From: Arcobacter aquimarinus
Lineage (GTDB): Bacteria; Campylobacterota; Campylobacteria; Campylobacterales; Arcobacteraceae
Direction: 5' to 3'
Assembly (NCBI RefSeq): GCF_013177635.1
Contig: NZ_CP030944.1
Coordinates: 496,001 to 560,000 of the forward strand
Length of the DNA stretch: 64,000 bases
Made by a program: the position numbers and the translations under genes
In this document: in pieces, positions 1-9,851 of the stretch
Layout of the letters: every line of letters starts with the position of its first letter
How positions within the stretch are numbered: position 1 is the stretch's first letter
Notes under the pieces: model-generated
Seen by the model: the letters and a program-made list of their open reading frames with translations, nothing else
The model's database searches: none
Told to the model about the DNA's origin: nothing

Positions 1-276
1 AACTTGATGGTTGGTCAAAAAGTTGATATTGTAAATATTAATAATGGTGAGAGATTCCAAACATACGTTATAAAAGGAAAAGCTGGCTCTAAAGATATGT
101 GTCTTAATGGAGCAGCTGCTAGAAAAGTTGAAATTGGTGATAAGATAATTGTAATAGCATATGCAAGTTATAGTCCAGCAGAATTAGAAAATTATAAACC
201 TACAGTTGTTTTAGTTGATGATAAAAACAATATAGAGTTAATAACTAATGAATTAGTAGGAAGCGATAATGTTTGA
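1..276 (+). CDS. panD: Aspartate 1-decarboxylase, 3' part (gene starts before window)
   Basis: PanD makes beta-alanine from aspartate for pantothenate and CoA synthesis. It is a cytosolic pyruvoyl enzyme that cleaves itself at a Gly-Ser bond. The frame is open from base 1, so the 5' end, including the cleavage site, lies outside the window. About 91 residues are visible and carry the family's core: [12 protein letters not shown], then [14 protein letters not shown] and the IIVIAYA strand, close to the length expected for the alpha chain. The TTG and ATG near base 4-9 are internal codons, not the start. The stop overlaps the next gene by 8 bases, so the two are probably co-transcribed. Confidence 0.93.
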   Translation, partial: NLMVGQKVDIVNINNGERFQTYVIKGKAGSKDMCLNGAAARKVEIGDKIIVIAYASYSPAELENYKPTVVLVDDKNNIELITNELVGSDNV

Positions 277-589
277 TGGTATCGATTTAAAAAATTTAAA
301 TTTAGGTGATATGTTGAATCAATTTCAAGATATGGCAAAAAATGCTAAAGATGAAAATGCTTCTAAAATATTTACTTCAAAAGCTGGTGGTGGAATGGTT
401 GAAATTTCAATCAATGGAAACTCAGAGGTAATAGATTTAAAAATTGATGATTCATTACTTGAGGATAAGGATTCTTTACAAATTTTGTTAATTTCATGTA
501 TGAATGATGTTATAAAACAAAGTGATGAAAATAAAAAAATGATTGCAATGAACTTAATGGGTGGATTTGGCTCTTTTGGTCAAAAATAA
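269..589 (+). CDS. YbaB/EbfC family nucleoid-associated protein
   Basis: This 106-residue protein fits the YbaB/EbfC family: small dimeric DNA-binding proteins that bind the nucleoid, often encoded near recombination genes. The central stretch with the [12 protein letters not shown] beta-hairpin followed by [11 protein letters not shown] is the typical core, and the N- and C-terminal parts are helical and charged. It overlaps panD by 8 bases and is followed 3 bases later by the prenyl synthase, so it sits inside a short operon. Its exact role in this organism cannot be read from the sequence. Confidence 0.88.
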   Translation: MFDGIDLKNLNLGDMLNQFQDMAKNAKDENASKIFTSKAGGGMVEISINGNSEVIDLKIDDSLLEDKDSLQILLISCMNDVIKQSDENKKMIAMNLMGGFGSFGQK

Positions 590-592
590 TTT

Positions 593-1453
593 ATGAAAAA
601 TTTATTAAACTCTTTTGAAGATTATTTATTGAGTAATCTTCCTTTATCAAATACTTTTCATCCAAACTTCCAAAATGCATTAGGTGATATGTTAAAAGCA
701 GGGGGAAAAAGATTTAGACCTATGCTTTTACTTTCAGTTGTAAAATCAAATAAATCGTTACTTATTTCTAATTCTATGCCAGTAGCTTTAGGAATAGAGT
801 TTTTACATACATACTCTTTGATTCATGATGATTTACCAGCTATGGATAATGCAGATTTAAGAAGAGGTTTTCAAACTTTACATAAAAAATATGATGAAGT
901 TACAGCTATTTTAGTTGGAGATGCTTTAAATACAGAAGCTTTTAATTTAATTTCCAATGCTTCTTTATCTAATGACATAAAAATTGATTTAATTAAATGT
1001 TTAGCTTCTAATGGTGGGATTGATGGTATGATAATTGGTCAAGCTATTGATTGTTTCTTTGAAAATCAGAAATTAGAATTAAATCAATTAGAATTTTTAC
1101 ATATTCATAAAACTGCCAAATTAATTGCAGCAAGTTTGAAAATGGGTGCAATAATTAGTGAGTATGATTTAGAAACACAGGAAAAATTATATAGTTTTGG
1201 AATTGATTTAGGATTACTTTTTCAAATTCAAGATGATATTATTGATGAAACTTTAACAAGTGAAGAAGCTGGTAAAACAACAAAAAATGATAATTTAAAG
1301 AACTCTTTTGTAAATTTGTTAGGACTTGAAGGTGCAAAAAAAAGTGCTGATAAATTAGCAAATAAATGTAAAGAGAGTTTAAACTCTTTTGATTATAAGT
1401 TAAAAAACTCTTTAGAAGAGTTACTTTTAAGCTACATAAATAGACATAATTAA
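593..1453 (+). CDS. ispA: Polyprenyl (farnesyl/geranyl-type) diphosphate synthase
   Basis: A 286-residue trans-isoprenyl diphosphate synthase that condenses isopentenyl diphosphate with an allylic diphosphate. It carries the first aspartate-rich motif (HDDLPAMDN, about residues 79-87), the basic LRRG segment after it, the GGKRFRP substrate motif near residue 37, and the second aspartate-rich motif (FQIQDDIIDE, about residue 212). Length and motifs fit a short-chain FPP/GGPP synthase, but chain length is not settled by sequence reading alone. It starts 3 bases after the YbaB gene without a strong ribosome site, which suggests translational coupling. The next gene, groES, has its own promoter. 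Confidence 0.9.
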   Translation: MKNLLNSFEDYLLSNLPLSNTFHPNFQNALGDMLKAGGKRFRPMLLLSVVKSNKSLLISNSMPVALGIEFLHTYSLIHDDLPAMDNADLRRGFQTLHKKYDEVTAILVGDALNTEAFNLISNASLSNDIKIDLIKCLASNGGIDGMIIGQAIDCFFENQKLELNQLEFLHIHKTAKLIAASLKMGAIISEYDLETQEKLYSFGIDLGLLFQIQDDIIDETLTSEEAGKTTKNDNLKNSFVNLLGLEGAKKSADKLANKCKESLNSFDYKLKNSLEELLLSYINRHN

Positions 1454-1492
1454 ATTTTCAACAAAACTCTTAGTCAAATTAACTCAAATCTC

Positions 1493-1521
1493 TTGACAAT
1501 TATTGAAAAATTTTATAAAAT
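1493..1521 (+). promoter_or_regulatory. Sigma70 promoter of groES-groEL
   Basis: A perfect -35 box TTGACA (1493-1498) and a -10 box TAAAAT (1516-1521) are separated by 17 bases. TATAAA at 1514-1519 is an alternative -10. The CIRCE operator begins at the next base, so repressor binding would cover the transcription start. Confidence 0.85.
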
Positions 1522-1548
1522 TTAGCACTTAGAATTTCAGAGTGCTAA
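1522..1548 (+). promoter_or_regulatory. CIRCE operator (HrcA binding site)
   Basis: The inverted repeat TTAGCACTT - 9 bases - GAGTGCTAA matches the CIRCE consensus (TTAGCACTC-N9-GAGTGCTAA) at 17 of 18 arm positions. It lies directly downstream of the groES promoter. CIRCE is the known target of the heat-shock repressor HrcA, so groESL is predicted to be HrcA-controlled. No hrcA gene is in this window. Confidence 0.93.
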
Positions 1549-1594
1549 ATTCTAAGTTTTAGCAGAAATATTAATTTTTATAAAAGGACGTATC

Positions 1595-1852
1595 ATGAAT
1601 TTTAAACCACTAGGAAAAAGAGTACTAGTTCAAAGAACACAAGCAGAAGAAAAAACTGCAAGCGGGATTATTTTAGTTGATTCAGCAAAGCAAAAACCAA
1701 ATACTGCTGAAGTTAAAGCAATTGGTTCAGAAGTAACTGAACTAAAAGTTGGTGATACAATTGTTTTTGAGCAATATAGAGGAACAGAGTTTACTTTAGA
1801 TGGTGAAGATTATTTAGTATTAGAAATTGAAAATATAATTGGTGTTTTATAA
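1595..1852 (+). CDS. groES: Co-chaperonin GroES
   Basis: An 85-residue Hsp10 co-chaperonin that caps the GroEL cylinder during ATP-dependent folding in the cytosol. It begins with the typical FKPLGKRVLVQR strand, has the mobile loop KTASGIILVD (about residues 21-30), and ends in the conserved DYLVLEIENIIGVL. The ATG follows an AAAGGA ribosome site. groEL starts 49 bases downstream, and the pair is controlled by the promoter and CIRCE site just upstream. Confidence 0.97.
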   Translation: MNFKPLGKRVLVQRTQAEEKTASGIILVDSAKQKPNTAEVKAIGSEVTELKVGDTIVFEQYRGTEFTLDGEDYLVLEIENIIGVL

Positions 1853-1868
1853 GATTTTAAAATCTTAA

Positions 1869-3536
<1,668 letters not shown>

Positions 3537-3557
3537 AAAATCATTTAAAACTTTTTT

Positions 3558-3590
3558 AAAACTGTACTCTTATGAGTACGGTTTTTTTTA
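3558..3590 (+). terminator. Rho-independent terminator of groESL
   Basis: An 11-bp stem (AAACTGTACTC with GAGTACGGTTT, one G-T wobble) with a TTAT loop is followed by a run of T starting at about 3582. It lies 22 bases after the groEL stop. Confidence 0.85.
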
Positions 3591-3664
3591 TTTCAAAACA
3601 ACTAATAAATGAGATAAAATCACTCCAAATTCCACAAAATAATTTTCAGAAAATCTATTTTTTT

Positions 3665-3673
3665 TGTTATAAT
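3665..3673 (+). promoter_or_regulatory. Extended -10 promoter of the HD-GYP gene
   Basis: TGT directly in front of TATAAT (3668-3673) forms an extended -10 element; there is no good -35. The first in-frame ATG (3672) lies inside this -10 box and cannot be the translated start of a transcript made here. This supports the downstream ATG at 3705. Confidence 0.65.
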
Positions 3674-3704
3674 GAGAGCAATTTTCAAAAAAAGGGATTT
3701 TTTT

Positions 3705-4925
3705 ATGACTTTAAGCCTTAATAAATTTCTGTTTTCAATATCTTTTGCCTTAGATTTGGCGGAGAGTGAAATAAAGTGTACTTCGTTAAAACATAGTAAA
3801 AGAGTTGCCTATATTTGTTTACGAATGGCAGATATTATGGGATTAAGTGATGAAGAGAAATTTGATTTATGTTCATATTCATTGTTACATGATAATGGTT
3901 TGATAGAGAGCTTTTGTAATTTTACAAGTGAATATAACTTAAGTAATGTAGAAGACTATTTTAATGTGGTTAATTTTTCTGAACATTGTTCAATTGGTGA
4001 AAATAATATTAAAGATTTTCCTTTTTTGACATTTCAAAAAAATATAATTCTTTATCATCATGAATATTATGATGGTTCAGGATTATTTGGTAAGAAAGAA
4101 AATGAAATACCCATTTTTGCTCAATTAATATCATTTGCTGATACTTTAGATACAAATTTTGATTTGTCAAACATTTGTTATGATAAAAAAGAATTAATTT
4201 TAGATTTTGTGAAAATAAATGAAAAAAAGCTTTTCTCAAAACAAATAGTTGATGCTTATTCAATATTAAGTGAATCTTTTTTATTTTGGGGAGATTTAGA
4301 GTATTTTGATGAAGTAAATCCTTTAGAAAAAATTCTACCAAATTTTGCTATTGAAGTTCCCCTTGAAAGTTTTTTATCTATTACAAAAATATTTTCAAAG
4401 ATTATAGATGGTAAATCTAAATTTACAGCTAAACACTCAGTTGATTTAGAAGAAAAGTCTTTAAAACTTGTAGAATATTTTAATCTAGATGATGAAACAA
4501 AACTAAAAATACAAATTGCTTCAAATCTTCATGATATAGGAAAACTTGGTACGCCAAATGCTATTCTAGATAAAGAAGGTAGCCTTACAAATCAAGAACT
4601 TTTTGAAATAAAAAAGCATGCTTATTTAACTCACTCTATTTTAAGTAAAATTGATAACTTTAGTGATATTACAAAATGGGCATCTTCTCATCATGAAAAG
4701 TTAGATGGTTCAGGTTATCCTTTTGGCTTAACATCAAATGAATTGGGATTAGAAGAGAGAATAGTCTCTTGTTTAGATTTTTATCAAGCATTAGTTGAAG
4801 ATAGACCATATCGAAAATCAATGACTCATAAAGAGGCTGTTTTGATATTAAGAAAGAATTTAAGTGATTATGAAATAGATATAGATATTGTAAATGCAAT
4901 AGATATTGTTTTTGATGAAAAATAA
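3705..4925 (+). CDS. Tandem HD-GYP domain protein, probable c-di-GMP phosphodiesterase
   Basis: This cytosolic protein of about 406 residues has two HD-GYP-like halves. The second is complete: HDIGKLGTP near residue 275 and HHEKLDGSGYP near residue 328, followed by DFYQALVEDRPYR, all typical of c-di-GMP phosphodiesterases. The first half keeps HD (LLHDNG, about residue 61) and HHEYYDGSG (about 117), but the GYP signature reads GLFG, so it may be regulatory or weakly active. The start was set at 3705 because an AAAGGGA site precedes it and the earlier ATG at 3672 falls within the -10 promoter box. No signal peptide or membrane segment is seen. The substrate is inferred from the family. Confidence 0.85.
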   Translation: MTLSLNKFLFSISFALDLAESEIKCTSLKHSKRVAYICLRMADIMGLSDEEKFDLCSYSLLHDNGLIESFCNFTSEYNLSNVEDYFNVVNFSEHCSIGENNIKDFPFLTFQKNIILYHHEYYDGSGLFGKKENEIPIFAQLISFADTLDTNFDLSNICYDKKELILDFVKINEKKLFSKQIVDAYSILSESFLFWGDLEYFDEVNPLEKILPNFAIEVPLESFLSITKIFSKIIDGKSKFTAKHSVDLEEKSLKLVEYFNLDDETKLKIQIASNLHDIGKLGTPNAILDKEGSLTNQELFEIKKHAYLTHSILSKIDNFSDITKWASSHHEKLDGSGYPFGLTSNELGLEERIVSCLDFYQALVEDRPYRKSMTHKEAVLILRKNLSDYEIDIDIVNAIDIVFDEK

Positions 4926-4953
4926 AAAAAGGTCCTATAAAAATAGAACCTTT
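4921..4953 (-). terminator. Terminator on the minus strand after a short transcript
   Basis: Arms 4928-4938 and 4943-4953 (AAAGGTCCTAT / ATAGAACCTTT) form a 10 of 11 bp stem. On the minus strand it is followed by a T-rich run that overlaps the stop of the HD-GYP gene; on the plus strand no T run follows. It would end transcripts coming from the histidine-kinase operon or from the small promoter at 5091-5099. Confidence 0.65.
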
Positions 4954-4965
4954 AAAAATTATTTA

Positions 4966-5011
4966 TTAAGTAAATAAAACTTTTATTTACTTAATTCACT
5001 TGTAAGTAAAT
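4966..5011 (-). repeat. Overlapping, mutually exclusive hairpins
   Basis: A perfect 13-bp stem (arms 4966-4978 and 4982-4994, loop of 3) shares its second arm with another possible hairpin, in which 4986-4993 (ATTTACTT) pairs with 5004-5011 (AAGTAAAT). Only one of the two can form at a time. They lie between a 12-codon ORF and a terminator on the minus strand. The arms are almost pure A/T, so stability is modest and function is unknown. Confidence 0.5.
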
Positions 5012-5021
5012 TTATTTTAAG

Positions 5022-5060
5022 TTAAATTTTAACAACCATAAAAAGTGAAATCTTCGTCAT
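5022..5060 (-). CDS. Possible 12-codon small ORF with perfect ribosome site
   Basis: The ORF encodes MTKISLFMVVKI. It is preceded by a perfect AGGAGGT ribosome site (complement of 5064-5070), 3-4 bases before the ATG, and by an extended -10 element. Such a strong site is rare in this window. The peptide matches no family I know. It lies downstream of the histidine-kinase gene on the same strand, in a 210-base gap, followed by alternative hairpins and a terminator; there is no gene downstream on this strand. It could be a small peptide or part of a regulatory RNA. Translation is inferred only. Confidence 0.4.
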   Translation of the reverse strand: MTKISLFMVVKI

Positions 5061-5090
5061 TTAACCTCCTATATTGTTTAAGATAATGTA

Positions 5091-5099
5091 ATTATAACA
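5091..5099 (-). promoter_or_regulatory. Extended -10 promoter of the small transcript
   Basis: On the minus strand TGT precedes TATAAT, an extended -10 element. No convincing -35 is present; the upstream bases are a T run. Transcription would start near 5085 and, with the terminator at 4921-4953, give an RNA of about 160 bases. Confidence 0.45.
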
Positions 5100-5135
5100 T
5101 CTTTTTAAATTAAAAAAAACTTAAATTATAAAAAA

Positions 5136-6512
5136 TTATTTTTTGTAAAATGATAAATAAATAGTAGTTCCTATATTTTCAATACTTTCAATATTTATTC
5201 TTCCATAATTTATATCTATAATTTTTTTCATAATAGACATACCAAGTCCAGTTCCACCTGAATTTTTGTTTCTACTTTTGTCTGTTCTATAAAATTTCTC
5301 AAAAATTTTTGATTGTTCATCTTTGGGAATACCAATTCCAAAGTCTTGAATTGAAACAATTATCTCATCATTTTTTTCAAAAATATTCAATATTACTTTA
5401 GTATTTTTATGACTAAATTGAATTGCATTTTTTATTGCATTTTTTACGGCAATTTTTAAAAGATTTGGAAATCCTTTTATTTCAGCTGAATCATTAACTA
5501 ATAGTTCTAAAGTAACTTCATTGAGTTTTGCGAAGCCTTTTAGTTCACTAATTGATTCATCAACTAACTCATCTAAATAAAATATTTCTTCTTTTTCATA
5601 AATTAAATCTTTTTTATTTTTTGCTAAAAATAATAAATCATTTATTGTTTGTTCAATAATTGTTATTTCATTTAAAGAGCTATTTAATGCTTCTTTATAC
5701 TCTTCTATTGTTCTATCTTTTCTAAGCGCAATTTCGATTTCACCTCTAATAATTGTAAGTGGAGTTTTGAGTTCATGCGAAGCATCTGAACTAAATTGGG
5801 TAATTCTCTCAAAAGATTCTTCTAATCTTTCTAATAAATTATTTACTTCTATAATTAGTTGATTTATCTCATCTTTATTTTGTGTTGATTTTAATCTTGC
5901 TGACAAATCATTTGCGTTTATCTTCTTTAATTCTTCAAGTATATTTTCAATAGGAAGAAAAGATTTATATATTAAGAAATTTCCTCCAATAACTGCAAAT
6001 ATTAAAACTATTGGAAGAATAAAACTTAATATATATAAAATATTCTCTAAAGTTGAAGATAATATATCTTTTGTTGTAAGTACTTCAATAATTACTTTTT
6101 GTTTATTGTGAAAATTAATTTTTATTCTACTAACTAAGTAATCACTTTGTTCTTCAAATACAACTATCCCTTCTTTCAATCGATTTAAATTTTCATCTTT
6201 ATGTTCAATGTTTTGAGGAAAATTTGAAGTTTGAATGATAGGTTTTAATGTATTATTATCTAATATTCTAATAAATAATGGTTCAAAGTTATACTCTTTT
6301 TCTTCATCAAGTAAGGCATCTGTTATTTGAGTTTCTTCGAGTAAATCATCTGTCACATCAAGAATTATAACTTTTAATGTAGTTTGTAATTTATCTAAAG
6401 TAGAAATTTCAAGTGCCTTATAAAGTGAAAAAGAGAATATTCCTAAAATAATAGCTTGTATTAAAAAACTATAAATTAATAATTTTTTTTTGATAGATAA
6501 TTTATTCGTCAC
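5136..6512 (-). CDS. Membrane sensor histidine kinase
   Basis: A 458-residue kinase with an N-terminal membrane helix (about residues 9-28), a periplasmic sensor region of about 140 residues, a second membrane helix (about 160-183), a HAMP linker, a dimerisation domain with the phosphorylated His in SHELKTP (about residue 246), and an ATPase domain with N, G1 (DFGIGIP) and G2 (GTGLGMS) boxes. The order resembles CusS-type kinases, but the periplasmic part names no ligand. It overlaps the regulator gene by 11 bases and is the last gene of the operon that starts at 13.1 kb, so it probably controls that operon. Confidence 0.93.
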   Translation of the reverse strand: MTNKLSIKKKLLIYSFLIQAIILGIFSFSLYKALEISTLDKLQTTLKVIILDVTDDLLEETQITDALLDEEKEYNFEPLFIRILDNNTLKPIIQTSNFPQNIEHKDENLNRLKEGIVVFEEQSDYLVSRIKINFHNKQKVIIEVLTTKDILSSTLENILYILSFILPIVLIFAVIGGNFLIYKSFLPIENILEELKKINANDLSARLKSTQNKDEINQLIIEVNNLLERLEESFERITQFSSDASHELKTPLTIIRGEIEIALRKDRTIEEYKEALNSSLNEITIIEQTINDLLFLAKNKKDLIYEKEEIFYLDELVDESISELKGFAKLNEVTLELLVNDSAEIKGFPNLLKIAVKNAIKNAIQFSHKNTKVILNIFEKNDEIIVSIQDFGIGIPKDEQSKIFEKFYRTDKSRNKNSGGTGLGMSIMKKIIDINYGRINIESIENIGTTIYLSFYKK

Positions 6513-7173
6513 TTATTTTAAATCCTATTCCTCTAACTGTTTTTATAAGTTTCTTTTCAAAATTTTTATCTATTTTATTTCTTAATCTATAAATATAAAC
6601 ATTTACAATATTACTAATATTTGAATCTTCAAATGAAGATAATGCTTCATTTATTGTTGTTTCACTTAAAACTCTATTTTTATTTTTGATTAAATACTCA
6701 AGTAATGAAAACTCTTTTGCAGTTAGCGTTATATTCTCATCTGCTCTTTTTGCTGTTTTTTTTAGTAAATCAAGCTCCAAATCACCAATCGTTAGTTTTG
6801 TTTGTTCTGTAAAATTAGTTGTTCTTAGTTGCACTCTAATTCTTGCTAATAGTTCTGCAAATGAAAAAGGTTTTGCAAGATAATCATTTGCACCAATATC
6901 TAAGCCTTTGATTTTATCTTCTATAGAGTCTTTTGCTGTAAGCATTATTATTGGTGTTTGAATGTTGTTTTTTCTTAGAGTTTTACATACTTCTATCCCA
7001 TCTTTAATTGGAAGCATAATATCAAGTAGGATTAAATCATAGCTATGAACGCTAGCAAGATATAATCCTTCATCACCATTTGTTGAATAATCAACTATAT
7101 AACACTCTTCTTCAAGACCTTTTTTCAAAAAGTTTATGATTTTTAAATCATCTTCAATTATTAATATTTTCAT
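6502..7173 (-). CDS. OmpR-family response regulator
   Basis: A 223-residue two-domain regulator. The receiver has the acidic pair EDD (7-9), the phosphoacceptor Asp51 in LLDIMLP, the switch Thr in MLTAKD and the Lys of AKPFSF. The C-terminal winged helix (about 125-221) includes LTAKEFSLLEYL and the VYIYRLRNKID recognition region. It overlaps the kinase gene by 11 bases and the phosphoesterase gene by 4. OmpR-type regulators bind direct repeats about one helical turn apart; three such repeats lie upstream of this operon at 13136-13164, so it may control its own operon (inference). Confidence 0.93.
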   Translation of the reverse strand: MKILIIEDDLKIINFLKKGLEEECYIVDYSTNGDEGLYLASVHSYDLILLDIMLPIKDGIEVCKTLRKNNIQTPIIMLTAKDSIEDKIKGLDIGANDYLAKPFSFAELLARIRVQLRTTNFTEQTKLTIGDLELDLLKKTAKRADENITLTAKEFSLLEYLIKNKNRVLSETTINEALSSFEDSNISNIVNVYIYRLRNKIDKNFEKKLIKTVRGIGFKISDE

Positions 7174-7907
7174 AGTAATAATTCTACTCTTTTAGTAATT
7201 AATTTAATTAAAGTTATTTCTGCATCAGCTTTATATCTAAAATCAATTCCCCAATATCCTAATCCTTTATTTATATAAATGGCAGTATTTTTTTTATAAA
7301 AAAGTCCTGCTAAAAAAGGTTGTACAAGTTTTACAAGATAGTGAAAAGGATAGATTTGACCTCCGTGAGTATGTCCACATAAAAAAAGATTTGAGTTTGA
7401 ATTTAAGGCAATTTTATAATCTTTTGGTTGGTGTGAAATAAATATTGAAGGAGAATTATTTAAATGTTTTTCAATCTTTTTAATATCTCTTTTTATTCCA
7501 AAAAATTTTGAAAATCTATCAGGAAGACCTGCTATATGAATAATCTCATTTTTATAGATAAACTCTTTACATTCATTATCCATAAAAATAAAATTTGTAA
7601 GTTTTTTTTTTAAATCGTCAATTCCATAAAATAAGTCATGATTTCCACTTATGTAGTAAACAACTCCATTTATTTTATTTAAAATTTCAAGTTTTTCTTT
7701 GATGAATTTTACTTTGCAATCTATTATATCTCCAGTAATAACACAAATATCAAATGAAGTAGAATTACAAAAATTTATTAAATCATTTAGATGCTTTATT
7801 GAAGTTTTTTTATTTATGTGTAAGTCACTCAAATGAAGTATTTTAAATGAATCTAGTTTTTTGTTATCTACTAATATTTCAAGTTCATTGAATGGAAGAG
7901 AATTCAT
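7170..7907 (-). CDS. Metallophosphoesterase, YkuE-like
   Basis: A 245-residue calcineurin-like phosphoesterase. The five metal-binding blocks are visible in order: LSDLH (about residues 26-30), ITGDIID, SGNHD, SHQP and GHTHGGQ. The GHTHGGQIYPF ending and the later NKGLGYWGI fit the YkuE-like group, whose members act on phosphoesters at the cell envelope; the true substrate is unknown. No clear signal peptide is seen. It overlaps both neighbours by 4 bases (ATGA type), so translation is coupled to the thioredoxin-like gene upstream and the response regulator downstream. Confidence 0.88.
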   Translation of the reverse strand: MNSLPFNELEILVDNKKLDSFKILHLSDLHINKKTSIKHLNDLINFCNSTSFDICVITGDIIDCKVKFIKEKLEILNKINGVVYYISGNHDLFYGIDDLKKKLTNFIFMDNECKEFIYKNEIIHIAGLPDRFSKFFGIKRDIKKIEKHLNNSPSIFISHQPKDYKIALNSNSNLFLCGHTHGGQIYPFHYLVKLVQPFLAGLFYKKNTAIYINKGLGYWGIDFRYKADAEITLIKLITKRVELLL

Positions 7908-8359
7908 TTTAAAATCTCTTCCAATTCAAATATTGAATTTAAATATCTTATATTTTTTACAATACCATTTTCTATTGAATATACAGTTATTTTATTTTCT
8001 ACTTCTAAAAATTTCGCGCTTTTCTCATCGTAGATTAATAAAATTGAATATTTATAGTCTCTTAACTTTGGTAATGTAAACATTCTTGTAAATATATTTG
8101 GCCAACAAGAGATATTTGCAATAAATATTGCATTATTTCTTTCAAGAAAATCTTTCTCTTTTTTTGATAAAAAATCGTTTATACTATTTAAAGTCTCTTT
8201 TTCAAAAGTAATTACTATAGTACTTACATCACTTGTAATTGTATAAATTTTATCAAATTGGTCTGTTAAAGAAAAATTACTTATTTTATCATTCAACTTT
8301 AGTGGAGAACTATATACTAAAGTTGAAAGTATTGTTGATAATATAAGTTTTCTAAACAT
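7904..8359 (-). CDS. Exported thioredoxin-fold-like protein of unknown function
   Basis: A 151-residue protein with a signal peptide (about residues 1-18, ending near VYSSP). The mature part begins KLNDKISNFSLTDQFDKIYTI, which resembles the start of redoxin/TlpA-type proteins, and the alternation of strands and helices ending in a short helix fits a thioredoxin fold. It has no CxxC pair: the only Cys is in SCWPN near the middle, so a normal dithiol activity is unlikely. It sits between the YceI-like gene and the phosphoesterase in the same operon. The family assignment is tentative. Confidence 0.6.
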   Translation of the reverse strand: MFRKLILSTILSTLVYSSPLKLNDKISNFSLTDQFDKIYTITSDVSTIVITFEKETLNSINDFLSKKEKDFLERNNAIFIANISCWPNIFTRMFTLPKLRDYKYSILLIYDEKSAKFLEVENKITVYSIENGIVKNIRYLNSIFELEEILK

Positions 8360-8362
8360 AAT

Positions 8363-8884
8363 TTATCTTTTTAATTCAATATTGTAATTAATATCAACTT
8401 GGTTTCTAACTGTTAAAAAAAGTAATGTTGGTGGTTCTAAATTAAAATCAGTAAGATTAAAAGAAAAACCTCCAACCATAACAATTTGATTGTTTTGTTC
8501 ATTTATATCACTTTTTACAGTAATCTCTTTTTTTACACCATTTAATGAAATTACTCCATTAATATCATAATTTGTATCATTTTTTACAATATTTTTTATC
8601 GTAAAAGATATAACTTTATGTACTTCTGAATCTAAAAGTTTATACATATGTTCATCTCTATCTTTTTTTGAACTAACTAGTGATAGTGTTTCAAAAAATA
8701 CTTCTCCTTTTATTGACTCTATTTTGTCAGCTATTGTTAATAAACTTTTAATATGAGTTGTTTGAGGGTTGATTTCACTATCTCCAAAAACTTCTGTATG
8801 AGCTTTAATTTCACCCTTTACAATGCTTAAATCACTTGCAAATGCACCTAAGCTTAAAATTAAAAATAAAGCAACTTTATACAT
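8363..8884 (-). CDS. Periplasmic YceI-like lipid-binding protein
   Basis: A 173-residue secreted protein. The start was placed at 8884 because AAAGGAAG precedes that ATG and the signal peptide MYKVALFLILSLGAFA begins there; an upstream in-frame ATG (8944) would bury it. The mature part is beta-rich, with the ISFTIKNI and IKGEVFFETLSL strands and the closing GGFSFNLTDF, resembling YceI, a lipocalin-like fold known to hold isoprenoid-type lipids. Its start overlaps the membrane-protein gene by 8 bases. Its position next to an oxidase-like protein suggests a role with quinones or heme proteins, which is inference. Confidence 0.75.
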   Translation of the reverse strand: MYKVALFLILSLGAFASDLSIVKGEIKAHTEVFGDSEINPQTTHIKSLLTIADKIESIKGEVFFETLSLVSSKKDRDEHMYKLLDSEVHKVISFTIKNIVKNDTNYDINGVISLNGVKKEITVKSDINEQNNQIVMVGGFSFNLTDFNLEPPTLLFLTVRNQVDINYNIELKR

Positions 8885-9851
8885 ATTTAACTTCCTTTGT
8901 TTGATTTGATAAATAATCTTTAGTAATAACTCTAATAATTGCAACTAAAAGAGTTACTGGAACAAATAATATTAAATTTGATAGAGCAACAAATAGCCCA
9001 CCACCTGAAGCTAACCATCCAATAAATATCATATAAAGAGTAATAGTTTTAAAATCTTTTTTTCTAATTGATTGTAAAATTACTACGTTGTAATATGAAA
9101 TTACAAATGGGTAAATAAATGCTAAAATAAATCCCTCCCTTAAAAAATAAAATAGATATGAAAGTGCAAAAAGTGTTAGTATTAATAACTCTTTTTGATT
9201 TTTTTCAATATTAAAATATAAAGCACAAAATACTCCAATAATATGAAATAGTGCAATTTCCATTGTAAAGCCATCTCTCCAAATAGAAATTGTAGTATCT
9301 CTTGATAATGATTCAAAAAGTGCAGAATCTAAAAATACCCATAAAACCATAATTAAAAGAGAGTGAGAAGTTGTATTTGATTCTTTTTTATTTGGTAAAT
9401 TTGGCAAAAACAGTGTTGTAACTAAAGTAATTATTGTTAAGAAAATAGCAATAAATCCTCTATTTGAAACTTCATAATTGAATAAAAAAGTACCAACTAC
9501 ATAAGAGATACTAAGCGCTAATCCCAACTCTACTAAAGATGTTTTTTTAACTTCATTTATTATTAAAGGAGCCAAACTTCCAACTGCAATTCCTAAAATA
9601 AATAGTGTGATTAAATTAAAGTTTGGATATACAAAACTCATCATTAATTGAATTATTAAAAATATAAATATCTTATTTTTATTTTCAATATTAATATATG
9701 AAACTAATAATGAACCAATAACTCCTCCAATTGGAAGTGGAGCAATTAAAAATAAATCAGATGAAAAATATTCCACGATACCTGTTTGAGCTATTAGTAA
9801 ATAGTAACAAAGCTCACTTGCTATAAAAAGTATTAACATAAATCTTTGCAT
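8877..9851 (-). CDS. Polytopic membrane protein of unknown function
   Basis: A 324-residue, very hydrophobic protein with about ten predicted membrane helices and short loops. Two similar halves divided by a charged loop (LPNKKESN, about residue 155) give it the look of a small transporter of the MFS kind, but no signature motif could be confirmed. The ATG at 9851 follows an AAGGAG ribosome site. It overlaps the oxidase-like gene by 19 bases and the YceI-like gene by 8, so it belongs to the same coupled operon. Confidence 0.7.
   Translation of the reverse strand: MQRFMLILFIASELCYYLLIAQTGIVEYFSSDLFLIAPLPIGGVIGSLLVSYINIENKNKIFIFLIIQLMMSFVYPNFNLITLFILGIAVGSLAPLIINEVKKTSLVELGLALSISYVVGTFLFNYEVSNRGFIAIFLTIITLVTTLFLPNLPNKKESNTTSHSLLIMVLWVFLDSALFESLSRDTTISIWRDGFTMEIALFHIIGVFCALYFNIEKNQKELLILTLFALSYLFYFLREGFILAFIYPFVISYYNVVILQSIRKKDFKTITLYMIFIGWLASGGGLFVALSNLILFVPVTLLVAIIRVITKDYLSNQTKEVKYV

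Noticed and set aside
8884-8944. ATG at 8944 as the start of the YceI-like gene
   Set aside because: It would put 20 residues in front of a clear signal peptide; AAAGGAAG lies before the ATG at 8884.
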